NCBI RefSeq assembly: GCF_016907355.1
Contig: NZ_JAFBBW010000001.1
Span: 1,922,001 to 1,986,000, forward strand
Direction of reading: 5' to 3'
DNA length: 64,000 nt
Source of the DNA: Agromyces aurantiacus
GTDB lineage: Bacteria; Actinomycetota; Actinomycetes; Actinomycetales; Microbacteriaceae
Shown piece by piece: positions 25,898-36,542 of this stretch (positions within the stretch are counted from its first letter, which is position 1; every line of letters starts with the position of its first letter). The notes under the pieces are model-generated. The model ran no database searches. It was not told where the DNA came from and saw only the letters and a list, made by a program, of their open reading frames with translations. A program made the position numbers and the translations under genes.

Positions 25898-26496
25898 CCA
25901 TGACCCCACGCACGACGCGCATCCCCGCCGATGAGCGGCGCGAGCAGATCCTCGATGCCGCGACCGCGGTCTTCGGCGAGTACGGCTACGTCGCGGCGAC
26001 GACCGACCGGGTCGCGCGTGCCGCGGGCATCAGCCAGCCCTACGTCGTGCGGCTGTTCGGCACGAAGGAGCAGCTGTTCGTCGAGACCCTCCGGCACACG
26101 CTCGGGCGCCTGCTCGCGACGTTCCGCGGCGCCCTGCCCGAGGCGGTGCCCGAGGGCGACGTCGAGGTCGAGCGCCTGCTCGGGGCCGCCTACGTGCGGC
26201 TCGTCGAGGACCGCGGCGTGCTGCTCACGCTCATGCACGGGTTCCTGATGGGGTCCGATCCGGTCATCGGCCCCGTCGCTCGCCGGGGGTTCCTCCAGGT
26301 CTTCCGGATGCTGCGCGACGAGGCGCGGTTCTCGCCCGAGCAGGTGCACCGCTTCCTCGCCGACGGCATGCTCATCAACACCCTCCTCGCGTCGGGCCTC
26401 GGGCTCGCCGCCAAGGGCGATCCGGATGCCGCGCAGCTGCTCGACTGCACGACGAGCGCCGACGTGCTCGACGCGCTCGAGCGCGCCTCGGCCTGA
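25891..26496 (+). CDS. TetR/AcrR family transcriptional repressor of the adjacent exporter
   Basis: A regulator of about 200 residues. The helix-turn-helix is TDRVARAAGISQPYVVRLFG at about residues 39–58, after the usual RREQILDAATAVFGEYGYVA. Two starts are possible: ATG 25891, directly against operator 2, or ATG 25900 (MTPRTTRIPADERREQ). If GATAAC at 25885–25890 is the -10, transcription would begin near 25897 and only 25900 could be used, giving a leaderless message; I report the longer form. Divergence from the exporter gene and paired operators point to autorepression and repression of the exporter. Confidence 0.88.
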   Translation: MSTMTPRTTRIPADERREQILDAATAVFGEYGYVAATTDRVARAAGISQPYVVRLFGTKEQLFVETLRHTLGRLLATFRGALPEAVPEGDVEVERLLGAAYVRLVEDRGVLLTLMHGFLMGSDPVIGPVARRGFLQVFRMLRDEARFSPEQVHRFLADGMLINTLLASGLGLAAKGDPDAAQLLDCTTSADVLDALERASA

Positions 26497-26538
26497 GCTC
26501 GGAGCGCCGCATGGCGGCGCGTGCCATCCGCCACGACC

Positions 26539-26552
26539 TGCTCATCTGAGCA
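26539..26552 (+). promoter_or_regulatory. Palindrome upstream of the SorC-type regulator
   Basis: TGCTCATCTGAGCA is a perfect 6+2+6 inverted repeat, 67 bases before the start codon of the regulator gene and with no other gene in the gap. Deoxyribonucleoside regulators of the DeoR/SorC class bind TGNNCA-type dyads, so an autoregulatory operator for the deo operon is plausible. Confidence 0.45.
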
Positions 26553-26618
26553 GAACCTCCCGCGCATGTTGCCGTGCGCGCATCGCCTGCCTACGCTGGA
26601 TGCGGCGGAAGGAGGCGA

Positions 26619-27563
26619 ATGGACGAGACCGACGAGCTCCTCTCGATCCGCGCCGCAGAGCTCTACTACGAAGAGAACAAGACGCAGGACGAGATCGGCC
26701 AGGCCCTCCGGCTCACCCGGTGGAAGGTCGGGAGGCTCCTCGCGCAGGCCAAGCAGCGCGGCTTCATCCGCATCGAGATCCTGCACCCGCGCGCGCGCCG
26801 ACTGCCCATCGAACGACGCCTGCGCGAGGAGCGCGGGCTCGACGACGCCATCGTGGTCTCCTCAGCGGGGGTGACCGGTGCCGACGAGCTCCAGGCGCGC
26901 ACCGCGCAGGCCGCGGCCGACTACCTCACCGCACTGCGCCCGGTGCCGCGCACGCTCGGCGTCAGCTGGGGTCGCACCCTGTTCGAGATCTCCCAGCACC
27001 TGCGCAACGGCTGGGCCACGGGCGTGAACGTCGTGCAGATCAACGGCGGCGTGAGCCTCAACCGCCGTCCCGGCACCGCGGCGGCCACCGCCGTCGCGAT
27101 CGCGCAGAAGGGCGGCGGCAGCGCGACGCTGCTGCCGAGCCCCGCCATCCTCGAGCACCTCGCGACCAAGCAGGCGATCGAGTCCGACCGCGTGGTCGCG
27201 GGCGTCATCGACATGGCCCGCTCGGCCGACGCCTACCTTTTCAGTGCCGGCCCGGCCGACCACACCTCGGTGCACATCGAGAGCGGCTACCTCACCGACG
27301 CCGATGTCGACCTGCTGGTGCAGAAGGGCGCCGTCGGCGACGTGGTCGGCCGGTACATCGACTCCGACGGCAACATCGTCGACCCCGCGCTCGACGCGCG
27401 CACCGTCGGGCTCACGCTCGACGACCTGCGGGCCGGGTCGCTTCGGATCGCCGTGATCTCCGGCCGCGCCAAGCACGCCGTGGCCGACGCCGTCGTGCGC
27501 TCGGGCCTCTGCTCGGTCCTGGTCACCGACGAAGCCACCGCACTCCACCTCCTCGACGGCTGA
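26619..27563 (+). CDS. SorC/DeoR-like sugar-binding transcriptional regulator
   Basis: A 314-residue regulator of the SorC family. The N-terminal helix-turn-helix is KTQDEIGQALRLTRWKVGRL (about residues 21–40); the sugar-phosphate-binding domain follows with LGVSWGRTLFEISQHL (about 108–123), the GGVSLN loop and GCxxD-like late strands. The start ATG 26619 is preceded by GGAAGGAGG. It lies 54 bases upstream of deoC and on the same strand, as the B. subtilis deoxyribonucleoside regulator does, so deoxyribose-5-phosphate is the likely effector and the downstream deo genes the likely targets. Confidence 0.88.
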   Translation: MDETDELLSIRAAELYYEENKTQDEIGQALRLTRWKVGRLLAQAKQRGFIRIEILHPRARRLPIERRLREERGLDDAIVVSSAGVTGADELQARTAQAAADYLTALRPVPRTLGVSWGRTLFEISQHLRNGWATGVNVVQINGGVSLNRRPGTAAATAVAIAQKGGGSATLLPSPAILEHLATKQAIESDRVVAGVIDMARSADAYLFSAGPADHTSVHIESGYLTDADVDLLVQKGAVGDVVGRYIDSDGNIVDPALDARTVGLTLDDLRAGSLRIAVISGRAKHAVADAVVRSGLCSVLVTDEATALHLLDG

Positions 27564-27617
27564 CGGCACGGGTCCGCCCGCGCCGACCGTCGCGACACGA
27601 AAGCCAGGTCACCACCC

Positions 27618-28625
27618 ATGTCAGGCACCTCCCTCGTCACCGCGCGCGAGCGCACGCTCGCCGTGCTGGGCGGCGAGCCCGACGACGCCACGCTCCGGCG
27701 ATACCTCCACGGCATCGCGGGCGTCGACGCCGTCGGCCTCGAACAGCGCGCCGCCGCGCTCGGCACGCGCTCCATCAAGACCACGTCCAAGCAGTGGGCG
27801 CTCGACCGCATCATCTCGCTCATCGACCTCACGACCCTCGAGGGTGCCGACACCCCCGGCAAGGTCCGCTCGCTCGTGGCCAAGGCCATGAACCCCGATC
27901 CGACGGATGCCTCGACGCCGCGCGTCGCGGCCGTCTGCGTCTACGGCGACATGGTGCCGTACGCGATCGACGCGCTGGGCGCGATGCACGGCGACCCCGA
28001 CGACGGCCGCATCTCGGTCGCCGCCGTCGCGACCGCGTTCCCCTCGGGCCGCTCGTCGCTCGAGATCAAGCTCGCCGACACCGCCGAGGCGGTTGCGAAC
28101 GGCGCCGACGAGATCGACATGGTCATCGACCGGGGCGCGTTCCTCGCCGGACGCTACGGCCTCGTCTTCGACCAGATCGCCGCCGTGAAGGAGGCGTGCC
28201 GGCGCCCCGATGGCACGAGCGCGTCGCTCAAGGTGATCCTCGAGACCGGCGAGCTGGTCACCTACGACAACGTCCGCCGCGCGTCGTGGCTCTCGATCCT
28301 CGCGGGCGGCGACTTCATCAAGACCTCCACGGGCAAGGTGCAGCCGGCCGCGACCCTGCCGGTCACGCTGCTGATGCTCGAGGTCGTGCGCGACTGGCAC
28401 CGCATGACCGGCCAGCGCATCGGCGTGAAGCCCGCGGGCGGCATCCGCGCGTCGAAGGACGCGATCAAGTACCTCGTCACCGTCGCCGAGACCGTCGGCG
28501 AGGAGTGGCTCGTGCCGCACCTGTTCCGCTTCGGGGCGTCGAGCCTGCTCAACGACGTGCTCCTGCAGCGCCAGAAGCTGGCGACCGGCCACTACTCCGG
28601 CCCCGACTACGTGACGATCGACTGA
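27618..28625 (+). CDS. deoC: Deoxyribose-phosphate aldolase
   Basis: Class I aldolase that splits 2-deoxyribose 5-phosphate into glyceraldehyde 3-phosphate and acetaldehyde. The 335-residue protein is the long form with a 70-residue N-terminal extension. The Schiff-base Lys is at residue 235 in FIKTSTGK, and the second active-site Lys is in IGVKPAGGIRASKDA; ATAFPSGRSSLEIKLADTAE and GADEIDMVIDRGAFLAG complete the DeoC pattern. The aldehyde dehydrogenase gene starts 17 bases later and could oxidise the acetaldehyde released, so this is a deoxyribose/deoxynucleoside catabolic operon. Confidence 0.95.
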   Translation: MSGTSLVTARERTLAVLGGEPDDATLRRYLHGIAGVDAVGLEQRAAALGTRSIKTTSKQWALDRIISLIDLTTLEGADTPGKVRSLVAKAMNPDPTDASTPRVAAVCVYGDMVPYAIDALGAMHGDPDDGRISVAAVATAFPSGRSSLEIKLADTAEAVANGADEIDMVIDRGAFLAGRYGLVFDQIAAVKEACRRPDGTSASLKVILETGELVTYDNVRRASWLSILAGGDFIKTSTGKVQPAATLPVTLLMLEVVRDWHRMTGQRIGVKPAGGIRASKDAIKYLVTVAETVGEEWLVPHLFRFGASSLLNDVLLQRQKLATGHYSGPDYVTID

Positions 28626-28642
28626 GACGAGAGCACCGAACC

Positions 28643-30198
<1,556 letters not shown>

Positions 30199-30202
<4 letters not shown>

Positions 30203-31059
30203 GCCGCCTCGCCGTGCCGAAGACGTACAAGCTGTTCATCGGCGGCGCGTTCCCGCGCAGCGAGTCGGGGCGCACCTACGAGGTGCGCACGGCCGACGGC
30301 GCGTTCCTCGCCAACGCCGCGAAGGCCTCCCGCAAGGATGCCCGCGACGCGGTCGTCGCCGCGCGCGGCGCCGTCGCCTCGTGGGCGGGCGCGACGGCCT
30401 ACAACCGCGGACAGGTGCTCTACCGCATCGCCGAGCTGCTCGAGGGTCGTCGTGCCCAGTTCGTCGCCGAGATCGAGGATGCCGAGGGTGTGAGCCGCGC
30501 GCAGGCGACCGCGCAGGTCGACGAGGCCATCGACCGCTGGGTCTGGTACGCGGGGTGGACCGACAAGTTCGCGCAGGTCGCGGGCAACGCCAACGCCGTC
30601 GCGGGCCCCTACTTCAACATCTCGGTGCCCGAGCCCACGGGCGTCGTCGCGATCGTCGCGCCGCAGGACTCCTCGCTCCTCGGCCTCGTCTCGGCGGTCG
30701 CGCCCGCGCTCGTCGCGGGCAACGCGGTCGTCGTGGTCGCGAGCGAGCGGTTCCCGCTCTCGGCGATCAGCCTCGCCGAGGTCCTCGCGACGAGCGACGT
30801 CCCGAAGGGCGTCGTCAACGTGCTGACCGGCTCGCCGGCCGAGATCGCGCCGTGGCTCGCCGCCCACGCCGACGTCAACGCGCTCGACCTCGTCGGCGCG
30901 GGCGACCTCGACTGGATCGACCTCGAGATCGCGGCCGCCGACACGCTCAAGCGCGTGCTGCGGCCCGAGACGGGCTCCGATGCCGCGGCGCCGACGCCCG
31001 ATCGCATCGCCGCGTTCACCGAGACCAAGACGGTCTGGCACACCAAGAGCCTGCGCTGA
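30199..31059 (+). CDS. Half-length aldehyde dehydrogenase relative without catalytic residues
   Basis: A 286-residue protein starting at GTG 30199 and overlapping the preceding stop. It matches the N-terminal half of aldehyde dehydrogenases (YKLFIGGAFPRSESGRTYEV, then APALVAGNAVVVVASERFPL and PKGVVNVLTG), but the IPWNFP loop is replaced by APQDSSLL, and the ELGGK glutamate and the catalytic cysteine are missing. After about residue 235 a unique tail follows, ending AFTETKTVWHTKSLR. The reading frame is clean, codon use normal, and the stop is not a frameshift artefact, so it looks like a conserved non-catalytic partner of the enzyme encoded before it. Function unknown. Confidence 0.85.
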
Positions 31060-31138
31060 GCTCGTCCCCGGCCCGCGCTCGGGGGATTCACAGCGACGGC
31101 CCGGCCCCGTCCCGCACCTCGCGGGCTAGGGTCGGGCC

Positions 31139-32632
31139 ATGCGCATCCTGGTGACCGGCGCGACGGGCTACATCGGCGGCCGGCTCGTTCCCCGCCTCAT
31201 CGACGCCGGACACGACGTGCGCGTCATCGTCCGGCGTCCGGAGCGGTTGCGCGACGTGCCGTGGGCGGCCGACGTCGAGGTCGTCGAGGGCGACCTGACG
31301 GACGCGGCCGCCGTCGACCGCGCGACCAGCGAGATCGACGTGGTCTACTACCTCGTGCACTCCATGGGCGGGCGCGGCTCGTTCGAGGACGTCGAGGAGC
31401 GCATCGCGCGCAACGTGGCCTCCGCGGCGAAGTCGAACGGCGTGCACCGGATCGTCTACCTCGGCGGGCTCCACCCCGAGGGCGGCACGCTCTCGCGCCA
31501 CCTCCGGTCGCGGGTGCGCGTCGGAGAGATCCTGCTCGCCTCCGGCGTGCCCACGATCGTGCTCCAGGCGGGCGTGATCATCGGCTCCGGCTCGACCTCC
31601 TTCGAGATGATCCGGCACCTCACCGAGGTGCTCCCGTACATGCCGGCGCCGCGGTGGGTCATGAACTTCATCCAGCCCATCGCGGTGCGCGACGTGCTGC
31701 ACTACCTCATCGCCGCGGCCGAGGTCGCGCCCGAGGTGAACCGCGCCTTCGACATCGGCGGCCCCGACGTGCTGCGCTACGGCCAGCTCATGAACGGCTA
31801 CGCCGTCGAGGCCGGGCTCCGGCAGCGGCCGATCGCGGCGCTGCCCGTGCTCACCCCGCGACTCGCGGGGCAGTGGGTGAACCTCGTGACGCCGATCCCG
31901 CGGCGGCTCGCGGTCCCGATCATCGAGTCGCTCCAGTTCGACTGCGTCGTGCACGACCACGACATCGACGCGGTGATCCCGCCGCCGGCCGAGGGGCTCG
32001 TGGGCTACCGGCGCTCGGTGCGCCTCGCGCTCGAGAAGGAGCGGCTCGGCGAGGTCGAGACCAGCTGGCGCAACGCCGAGGTCGCGGGAGCGCCGAGCGA
32101 TCCGCTGCCGAGCGACCCGGACTGGTCGGGCCACACCGTGTACGTCGACCGGCGCGAGCGCGGCTCCTCCGCTCCCGTCGAGAGACTGTGGGCGGTGATC
32201 GAGGGCGTCGGCGGTGAGAACGGCTGGTACTCGTTCCCGCTGGCCTGGGCCGTCCGCGGATGGATCGACAAGCTGTTCGGCGGGGTCGGGCTCCGCCGCG
32301 GTCGCCGCGACCCCGACACGCTGCATCCGGGCGACGCGGTGGACTTCTGGCGCGTCGAGGCGATCGAGCGGCCCCGCTTCCTGCGGCTGCGGGCCGAGAT
32401 GCGGGTGCCGGGTCGCGCGTGGCTGGAGATGTCGGCCGAGCCGGACGGCACGGGCTCGACGTACCGGCAGCGGGCCGTGTTCTTCCCCAAGGGCCTGGCC
32501 GGGCGCCTGTACTGGTGGGCGGTGTTCCCGTTCCACGGCGTCGTGTTCGCGGGCATGGCCAATCGCATCACCGCGGAGGCCGAGGCATCCGCGAAAAAAG
32601 GTAACGAAACGGTAACGACGTTGCTAGAGTGA
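31139..32632 (+). CDS. NAD(P)-binding SDR-like protein with C-terminal DUF2867
   Basis: A 497-residue two-domain protein. Residues 1–290 form an atypical extended SDR: MRILVTGATGYIGGRLVPRL is the nucleotide-binding loop, and the region around 100–200 (IVYLGGLHPEG; YMPAPRWVMNFIQPIAVRDV) follows the NmrA-like pattern without the classic YxxxK. Residues about 335–495 are a DUF2867 domain (ENGWYSFPLAWAVRGWIDKL; DAVDFWRVEAIERPRFLRLR). Fusions of this sort are common in actinobacteria and are labelled oxidoreductases, without a known substrate. The last 40 bases are locally AT-rich. No obvious operon partner. Confidence 0.85.
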   Translation: MRILVTGATGYIGGRLVPRLIDAGHDVRVIVRRPERLRDVPWAADVEVVEGDLTDAAAVDRATSEIDVVYYLVHSMGGRGSFEDVEERIARNVASAAKSNGVHRIVYLGGLHPEGGTLSRHLRSRVRVGEILLASGVPTIVLQAGVIIGSGSTSFEMIRHLTEVLPYMPAPRWVMNFIQPIAVRDVLHYLIAAAEVAPEVNRAFDIGGPDVLRYGQLMNGYAVEAGLRQRPIAALPVLTPRLAGQWVNLVTPIPRRLAVPIIESLQFDCVVHDHDIDAVIPPPAEGLVGYRRSVRLALEKERLGEVETSWRNAEVAGAPSDPLPSDPDWSGHTVYVDRRERGSSAPVERLWAVIEGVGGENGWYSFPLAWAVRGWIDKLFGGVGLRRGRRDPDTLHPGDAVDFWRVEAIERPRFLRLRAEMRVPGRAWLEMSAEPDGTGSTYRQRAVFFPKGLAGRLYWWAVFPFHGVVFAGMANRITAEAEASAKKGNETVTTLLE

Positions 32633-32680
32633 CCTGCACGGTCCGCGCGACGGTGCCCGGGCCGAGGAAGGTCCCCACCC

Positions 32681-33646
32681 GTGCGCCATGCCCCCGACGC
32701 GGCCGACCCAGCGACCGCGCCCAGCCGAGCACCCCTCGTCCGCCAGCGTTCCCGACTCGCCCGATTCACCCGGCCTCCCCGTCCCCCCGTGCGCATCGCG
32801 CTGGCCGGCGCGGGCATCGCGGCCGTCGCGTCGCTGCTCTGGACGGTCTCGACTCCGGCCGACGTGTACGCGATCGACGTGTTCGGCGCGCTCCGGAAGC
32901 CGGGGGAGGCCGCCGCGATCATCGGCCACCGCGGCGATCGCTCCCTCGCGCCCGAGAACACCATGCCCGCGCTCGAGCTCGCGATGGACGAGCTCGCGTA
33001 CGTCGAGACCGACGTGCGCCTCACGCGCGACGGCGTGCCCGTGCTGTTCCACGACACCGGGCTCGATCGTGTCGCCGGTCGGGAGGGACGCATCGAGGAC
33101 CTCGACCTAGCCGACGTGCGCCGGCTCGACGTCGGCTCCTGGTTCTCCGAGGACTGGGCGGGGGAGCGGGTGCCGACCCTCGACGAGTTCCTGGCCGCGC
33201 TCGCCGAGCGCGACGGGGCGCGCGCGCTCGTCGAGCTCAAGGCCGCCTGGTCGCCCGACGAGGTGCGGCGCGTGGTCGACCTCGTGGAGCGCCACGGGCT
33301 GCGCGGCCGCGTGGTGCTGCAGAGCTTCAGCGTCGAAACGCTGCAGTCGGCGCAGCGCGTCGCACCCACCATGCCGCGCATCATGCTCATCCGCGAGCTG
33401 CCCGCCGATCCGGTGCCGCTCGCCGAGCACCTCGGCGTGATCGGATTCGGCACGACCGCGGCCTCCGTCACGGCCGCTCCCGACGCGGTCGACCGGGCCC
33501 ACGCGTCGGGCGTGGCGGTGCTCTGCTACACGCTGAACACGCAGGACACGTGGGAGCAGGTCAGCGCGCTCGGGGTGGACGGCATCATCACCGACCAGCC
33601 GAGCGACCTCGACGCGTGGATCGCCACGACCGCGCCCGGTACGTGA
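32681..33646 (+). CDS. Glycerophosphodiester phosphodiesterase, membrane-anchored or exported
   Basis: Hydrolyses glycerophosphodiesters to glycerol 3-phosphate and an alcohol. The 321-residue protein has an N-terminal hydrophobic segment at about residues 37–57 after an Arg-rich head, suggesting a signal anchor. The GDPD core shows GHRGDRSLAPENTMPALELA (about 82–101), ETDVRLTRDGVPVLFHDTGL and LVELKAAWSPDE, with the catalytic histidines and acidic metal ligands in place. The start is GTG 32681. Possibly used for recycling phospholipid head groups or teichoic-acid polymers outside the membrane. Confidence 0.9.
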   Translation: MRHAPDAADPATAPSRAPLVRQRSRLARFTRPPRPPVRIALAGAGIAAVASLLWTVSTPADVYAIDVFGALRKPGEAAAIIGHRGDRSLAPENTMPALELAMDELAYVETDVRLTRDGVPVLFHDTGLDRVAGREGRIEDLDLADVRRLDVGSWFSEDWAGERVPTLDEFLAALAERDGARALVELKAAWSPDEVRRVVDLVERHGLRGRVVLQSFSVETLQSAQRVAPTMPRIMLIRELPADPVPLAEHLGVIGFGTTAASVTAAPDAVDRAHASGVAVLCYTLNTQDTWEQVSALGVDGIITDQPSDLDAWIATTAPGT

Positions 33647-33659
33647 GCCGCGGCGTCGC

Positions 33660-34211
33660 TCACTCGACCACGTCGGCGTCGATGCCGAGGCGCCGGGAGG
33701 CCGCGGCGAAGGTTCGGTGCATCTCCGGCGAGAAGAGCACGAAGCGCACGAGCCCAGGTGCGGCCGCCGCGTCGGCCGACGTGCCGAGCGCGACCTCGGC
33801 CGCGTCGTCGGCGGGCCAGCCGTAGACGCCCGCCGACACGGCCGGCGCCGCGACGGACGCCGCGCCGATCGAGGCCGCGAGTGCGAGCGAATTCCGGTAC
33901 GCGTCGGCGAGCAGCGCACGACGGCGTGTCAGCTCCGGGCCGTCGCCCGGCCAGACGGGGCCGACGGTGTGGATCACCCATCGGGCGGCGAGCCGGCCCG
34001 CCGTCGTCGCCACGGCCTGCCCGGTGGGCAGTCCGTCGGGCAGCGTCGTCGCTCGCAGCGCACGGCACGCCGCGAGGATCTCGGGACCCCCGGCACGGTG
34101 GATCGCACCGTCCACGCCGCCGCCGCCGAGGAGCGACGAGTTCGCCGCGTTCACGATCGCGTCGACGCGTTCGCGCGTCAGGTCGCCCCGCACGAGCTCG
34201 ATGCGGGGCAC
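33660..34211 (-). CDS. Macro domain protein (ADP-ribose/O-acetyl-ADP-ribose hydrolase-like)
   Basis: A 183-residue stand-alone macro domain. The ADP-ribose site is visible in [20 protein letters not shown] (about residues 9–28), followed by [18 protein letters not shown], and in [10 protein letters not shown] and [13 protein letters not shown] [10 protein letters not shown] near the second loop. Relatives such as YmdB remove acetyl from O-acetyl-ADP-ribose or mono-ADP-ribose from proteins. It lies three bases downstream of the CsoR-like regulator on the same strand, and the two are probably co-transcribed, an unusual pairing. Confidence 0.92.
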   Translation of the reverse strand: MPRIELVRGDLTRERVDAIVNAANSSLLGGGGVDGAIHRAGGPEILAACRALRATTLPDGLPTGQAVATTAGRLAARWVIHTVGPVWPGDGPELTRRRALLADAYRNSLALAASIGAASVAAPAVSAGVYGWPADDAAEVALGTSADAAAAPGLVRFVLFSPEMHRTFAAASRRLGIDADVVE

Positions 34212-34214
34212 CGG

Positions 34215-34493
34215 TCAGCTCCGGTTGTTCGACAGCTCGAAGATGCGCACGAGCTCGGCCACCGCCTCGTCGCGCTGCTCGCCGCCCTGCTCGTACATGT
34301 GCGACACGTGCGTGCGCAGGTGGTTCTCGACGAGGAGCTTGTTGAGCGACGCGAGCGACTTCTGCACGGCGAGCGACAGGGTGATGATGTCGACGCAGTA
34401 GTCCTCGTTCTCGATCATCTTCTCGATGCCGCGCAGCTGGCCCTCGATGATCTTCGTGCGGTGCAGGGCGCGCTTCTTGATGTCCTCGATCAC
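34215..34493 (-). CDS. CsoR/RcnR family metal-sensing repressor
   Basis: A 92-residue all-helical repressor (DUF156). The conserved core RTKIIEGQLRGIEKMIENED contains the DNA-binding surface. The metal ligands are spaced Cys-X24-His-X3-His (YCVDI ... ENHLRTH); copper-type CsoR has Cys at the last position, while the nickel/cobalt sensor RcnR has His, so this looks closer to RcnR. I choose GTG 34493: a longer form from GTG 34580 is open but would include a candidate CsoR-type operator inside the coding region. The macro-domain gene follows three bases downstream. No adjacent metal efflux gene is in the window, so the regulon must be elsewhere. Confidence 0.85.
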   Translation of the reverse strand: MIEDIKKRALHRTKIIEGQLRGIEKMIENEDYCVDIITLSLAVQKSLASLNKLLVENHLRTHVSHMYEQGGEQRDEAVAELVRIFELSNNRS

Positions 34494-34518
34494 CCAGTCA
34501 GGATACGCCCGAGTGACT

Positions 34519-34536
34519 GATACCCCGCCCCCTATC
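34519..34536 (-). promoter_or_regulatory. Candidate operator of the CsoR/RcnR-like repressor
   Basis: GATACCCCGCCCCCTATC: a 10-base C-rich tract flanked by the inverted repeat GATA/TATC. Operators of this family are GC tracts bounded by AT-rich half-sites, so the match is good. It lies 26 bases before the chosen start codon of the repressor gene and 83 bases before the divergent DUF2207 gene, consistent with autoregulation. Confidence 0.5.
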
Positions 34537-34618
34537 CTCGGCAGGTCGGCGCGGCCATGTCGGCAGGTCCGGGTCGCCACGGATGACGCGGGCGGCCCGG
34601 GTTCGCTAGCGTGATCGC

Positions 34619-36526
34619 ATGCCCGCCCTGCGCCGCGTCCTGCGCGCGGTCGTGATGACCGCCTCCGCCTCCGCCGTGCTCGCCCTCACGGGGGCCCCCG
34701 TCGCGCTCGCGGCCGGCGTCCCGGCGTCATCCGCGCGCGAGGTCGCCTCCGGCGTGCCCGCCGTGCAGTCGGTGCCGGCCGGCGTCGACGACTTCACCTT
34801 CGCGAGCTTCGACGCGGTGTACGTGCTCGGCCGCGACGCCGAGCGGCGGTCCGAGCTGACGACCACCGAGACCCTCGTCGCCGTGTTCCCCGAGTACGAC
34901 CAGAACCGCGGCATCCGCCGGGCGATCCCGCGCGACTACGACGGGCACCCGACCGACATCCGCATCACGTCGGTGACCGACGGCACGGGCGCGCCGCGCG
35001 GCTACGAGGTCGAGCGCAGCGAGGACGGTGAGTTCGAACTCGTCACGATCGCCGCCGACGACTACGTGCACGGCGAGCAGACCTACGTCATCACCTACGA
35101 CCAGCGCAACGTCACCTTCCAGCCCGACGACGTGCCGCAGCAGGAGTTCTACTGGGACGTCAACGGCACGGGCTGGGCCCAGCCGTTCGGCCGGGTCAGC
35201 GGCGAGGTGCGGCTCGAGGACGACCTCGCCGCCACGCTCTCGGGCGACGCGGCGTGCTACCAGGGGTACGAGGGATCGACGACGCCCTGCGAGGCGCTCG
35301 AGTTCGACCCCGCGACCGACCCGGTGGCGGTCGCCCGGGCGAGCGCCCTCGGGCCCTACCAGAACCTCACCCTGGCCATCGGGTTCGTGCCCGGCACGTT
35401 CGAGCCGCGCGACGAGCGGTTCACCTCGTCGCCCGCGGCGATGACCTCGGCGATCGGTGCGCTCGCGGCGCTGGCCGTCGCGGTCGGTGCCGGCGTCACG
35501 CGGGCGGTGCGGTGGCGCGACCACCCGGGCCGCGGCATCATCGTCGCCGAGTACGACCCGCCCGAGGACGTCTCGCTCATGGAGGCCGCCGACCTCGTCG
35601 GAGCGGCCTCGAAGGGCATCACGGCGACCATCCTCGCCGAGGCCGTGGCCGGCCGGCTCCGGGTCGTCGAGACGGGCCGGAAGAAATACGCGGTCGAGGT
35701 CGCCGGTGCCGCGGGCACGCCCGACCGCGACGCGATCTCGATCGCGCGGGCGCTCTTCGGTCCGGTCCCGGTCATCGGGTCGCGTCGCGACCTGCGGTCG
35801 CGCGACACGACGCTCGGGACCAAGCTCATGAACCTGCGCCGCAAGGTGCACTCGCGCGTGGCGAGGGAAGGGCTGCGGCGCAAGCCCGCCGGCGGGCCGC
35901 GCGTGCTGCTCGCGCTCGGCGCGATCGCCGGGGCCGCGATCGCCGTGGCGTTCGGGTTCATCGCGCTCGACGACCGCATGGGCGGCGCGTGGCCGTGGCT
36001 GCCGATCCTCGGCGCGGGCGCCGCCGCGTTCGCGACCGTGGGGATCGTCGCGGACCCGCGACCGCTCACCGAACGCGGACGCACGCTCCACGACCACCTC
36101 GAGGGCCTGCGCGAGTACATCCGGCTCGCCGAGGCCGACCGCATCAGGATGCTGCAGAGCCCGAGCGGCGCGGAGCGCGTGCCGCTGCCCGGTGCGGCTC
36201 CCGCGCCGACCGCCGCGGCGGGTCCCGATCCGGAGCTCGTCCTCAGGGTCACCGAGCGGCTGCTGCCCTACGCCGTGCTCTTCGGCCACGAGCGCGAGTG
36301 GAGCGCCGAGCTCGCGAACCTCTACGCCGCGCGCGGCGAGCAGCCGGGCTGGTACTCGGGCCGCGGCGGATTCAACGCGGTCGCGTTCTCGTCGGGCGTG
36401 AACTCGTTCACGAGCGCCTCGAGCGCGAGCTGGTCGGGCTCGTCGTCGAGCTCGTCGTCGGGCGGCTCGGGCGGCGGCGGCTCGTCGGGCGGCGGCGGCG
36501 GCGGAGGCGGAGGCGGCGGCGTCTGA
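34619..36526 (+). CDS. DUF2207 family membrane protein with Ser/Gly-rich tail
   Basis: A 635-residue protein. An N-terminal signal peptide (about residues 1–32, ending VALAAG) precedes an extracellular DUF2207 beta domain (FTFASFDAVYVLGRDAERRS to about 255), one helix at about 278–298, a cytoplasmic part, two helices near 430–470, and a C-terminal region ending in a Ser-rich then Gly-rich run of about 40 residues. The low-complexity tail is typical of the family (compare the flanking SGGGG repeats). Role unknown; members are thought to be envelope proteins. A hairpin terminator follows. Confidence 0.88.
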   Translation: MPALRRVLRAVVMTASASAVLALTGAPVALAAGVPASSAREVASGVPAVQSVPAGVDDFTFASFDAVYVLGRDAERRSELTTTETLVAVFPEYDQNRGIRRAIPRDYDGHPTDIRITSVTDGTGAPRGYEVERSEDGEFELVTIAADDYVHGEQTYVITYDQRNVTFQPDDVPQQEFYWDVNGTGWAQPFGRVSGEVRLEDDLAATLSGDAACYQGYEGSTTPCEALEFDPATDPVAVARASALGPYQNLTLAIGFVPGTFEPRDERFTSSPAAMTSAIGALAALAVAVGAGVTRAVRWRDHPGRGIIVAEYDPPEDVSLMEAADLVGAASKGITATILAEAVAGRLRVVETGRKKYAVEVAGAAGTPDRDAISIARALFGPVPVIGSRRDLRSRDTTLGTKLMNLRRKVHSRVAREGLRRKPAGGPRVLLALGAIAGAAIAVAFGFIALDDRMGGAWPWLPILGAGAAAFATVGIVADPRPLTERGRTLHDHLEGLREYIRLAEADRIRMLQSPSGAERVPLPGAAPAPTAAAGPDPELVLRVTERLLPYAVLFGHEREWSAELANLYAARGEQPGWYSGRGGFNAVAFSSGVNSFTSASSASWSGSSSSSSSGGSGGGGSSGGGGGGGGGGGV

Positions 36527-36542
36527 GGCGGCGGCGCCCGGG

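Noticed and set aside
31066..31084. CCCCG/CGGGG hairpin after the half-length aldehyde dehydrogenase gene
   Set aside because: Only a 5-bp stem in a GC-rich context; too weak to call a terminator.
34494..34580. N-terminal extension of the CsoR-like gene to GTG 34580
   Set aside because: It would add 29 non-conserved residues and place the candidate operator inside the gene; the 92-residue form has the normal family length.
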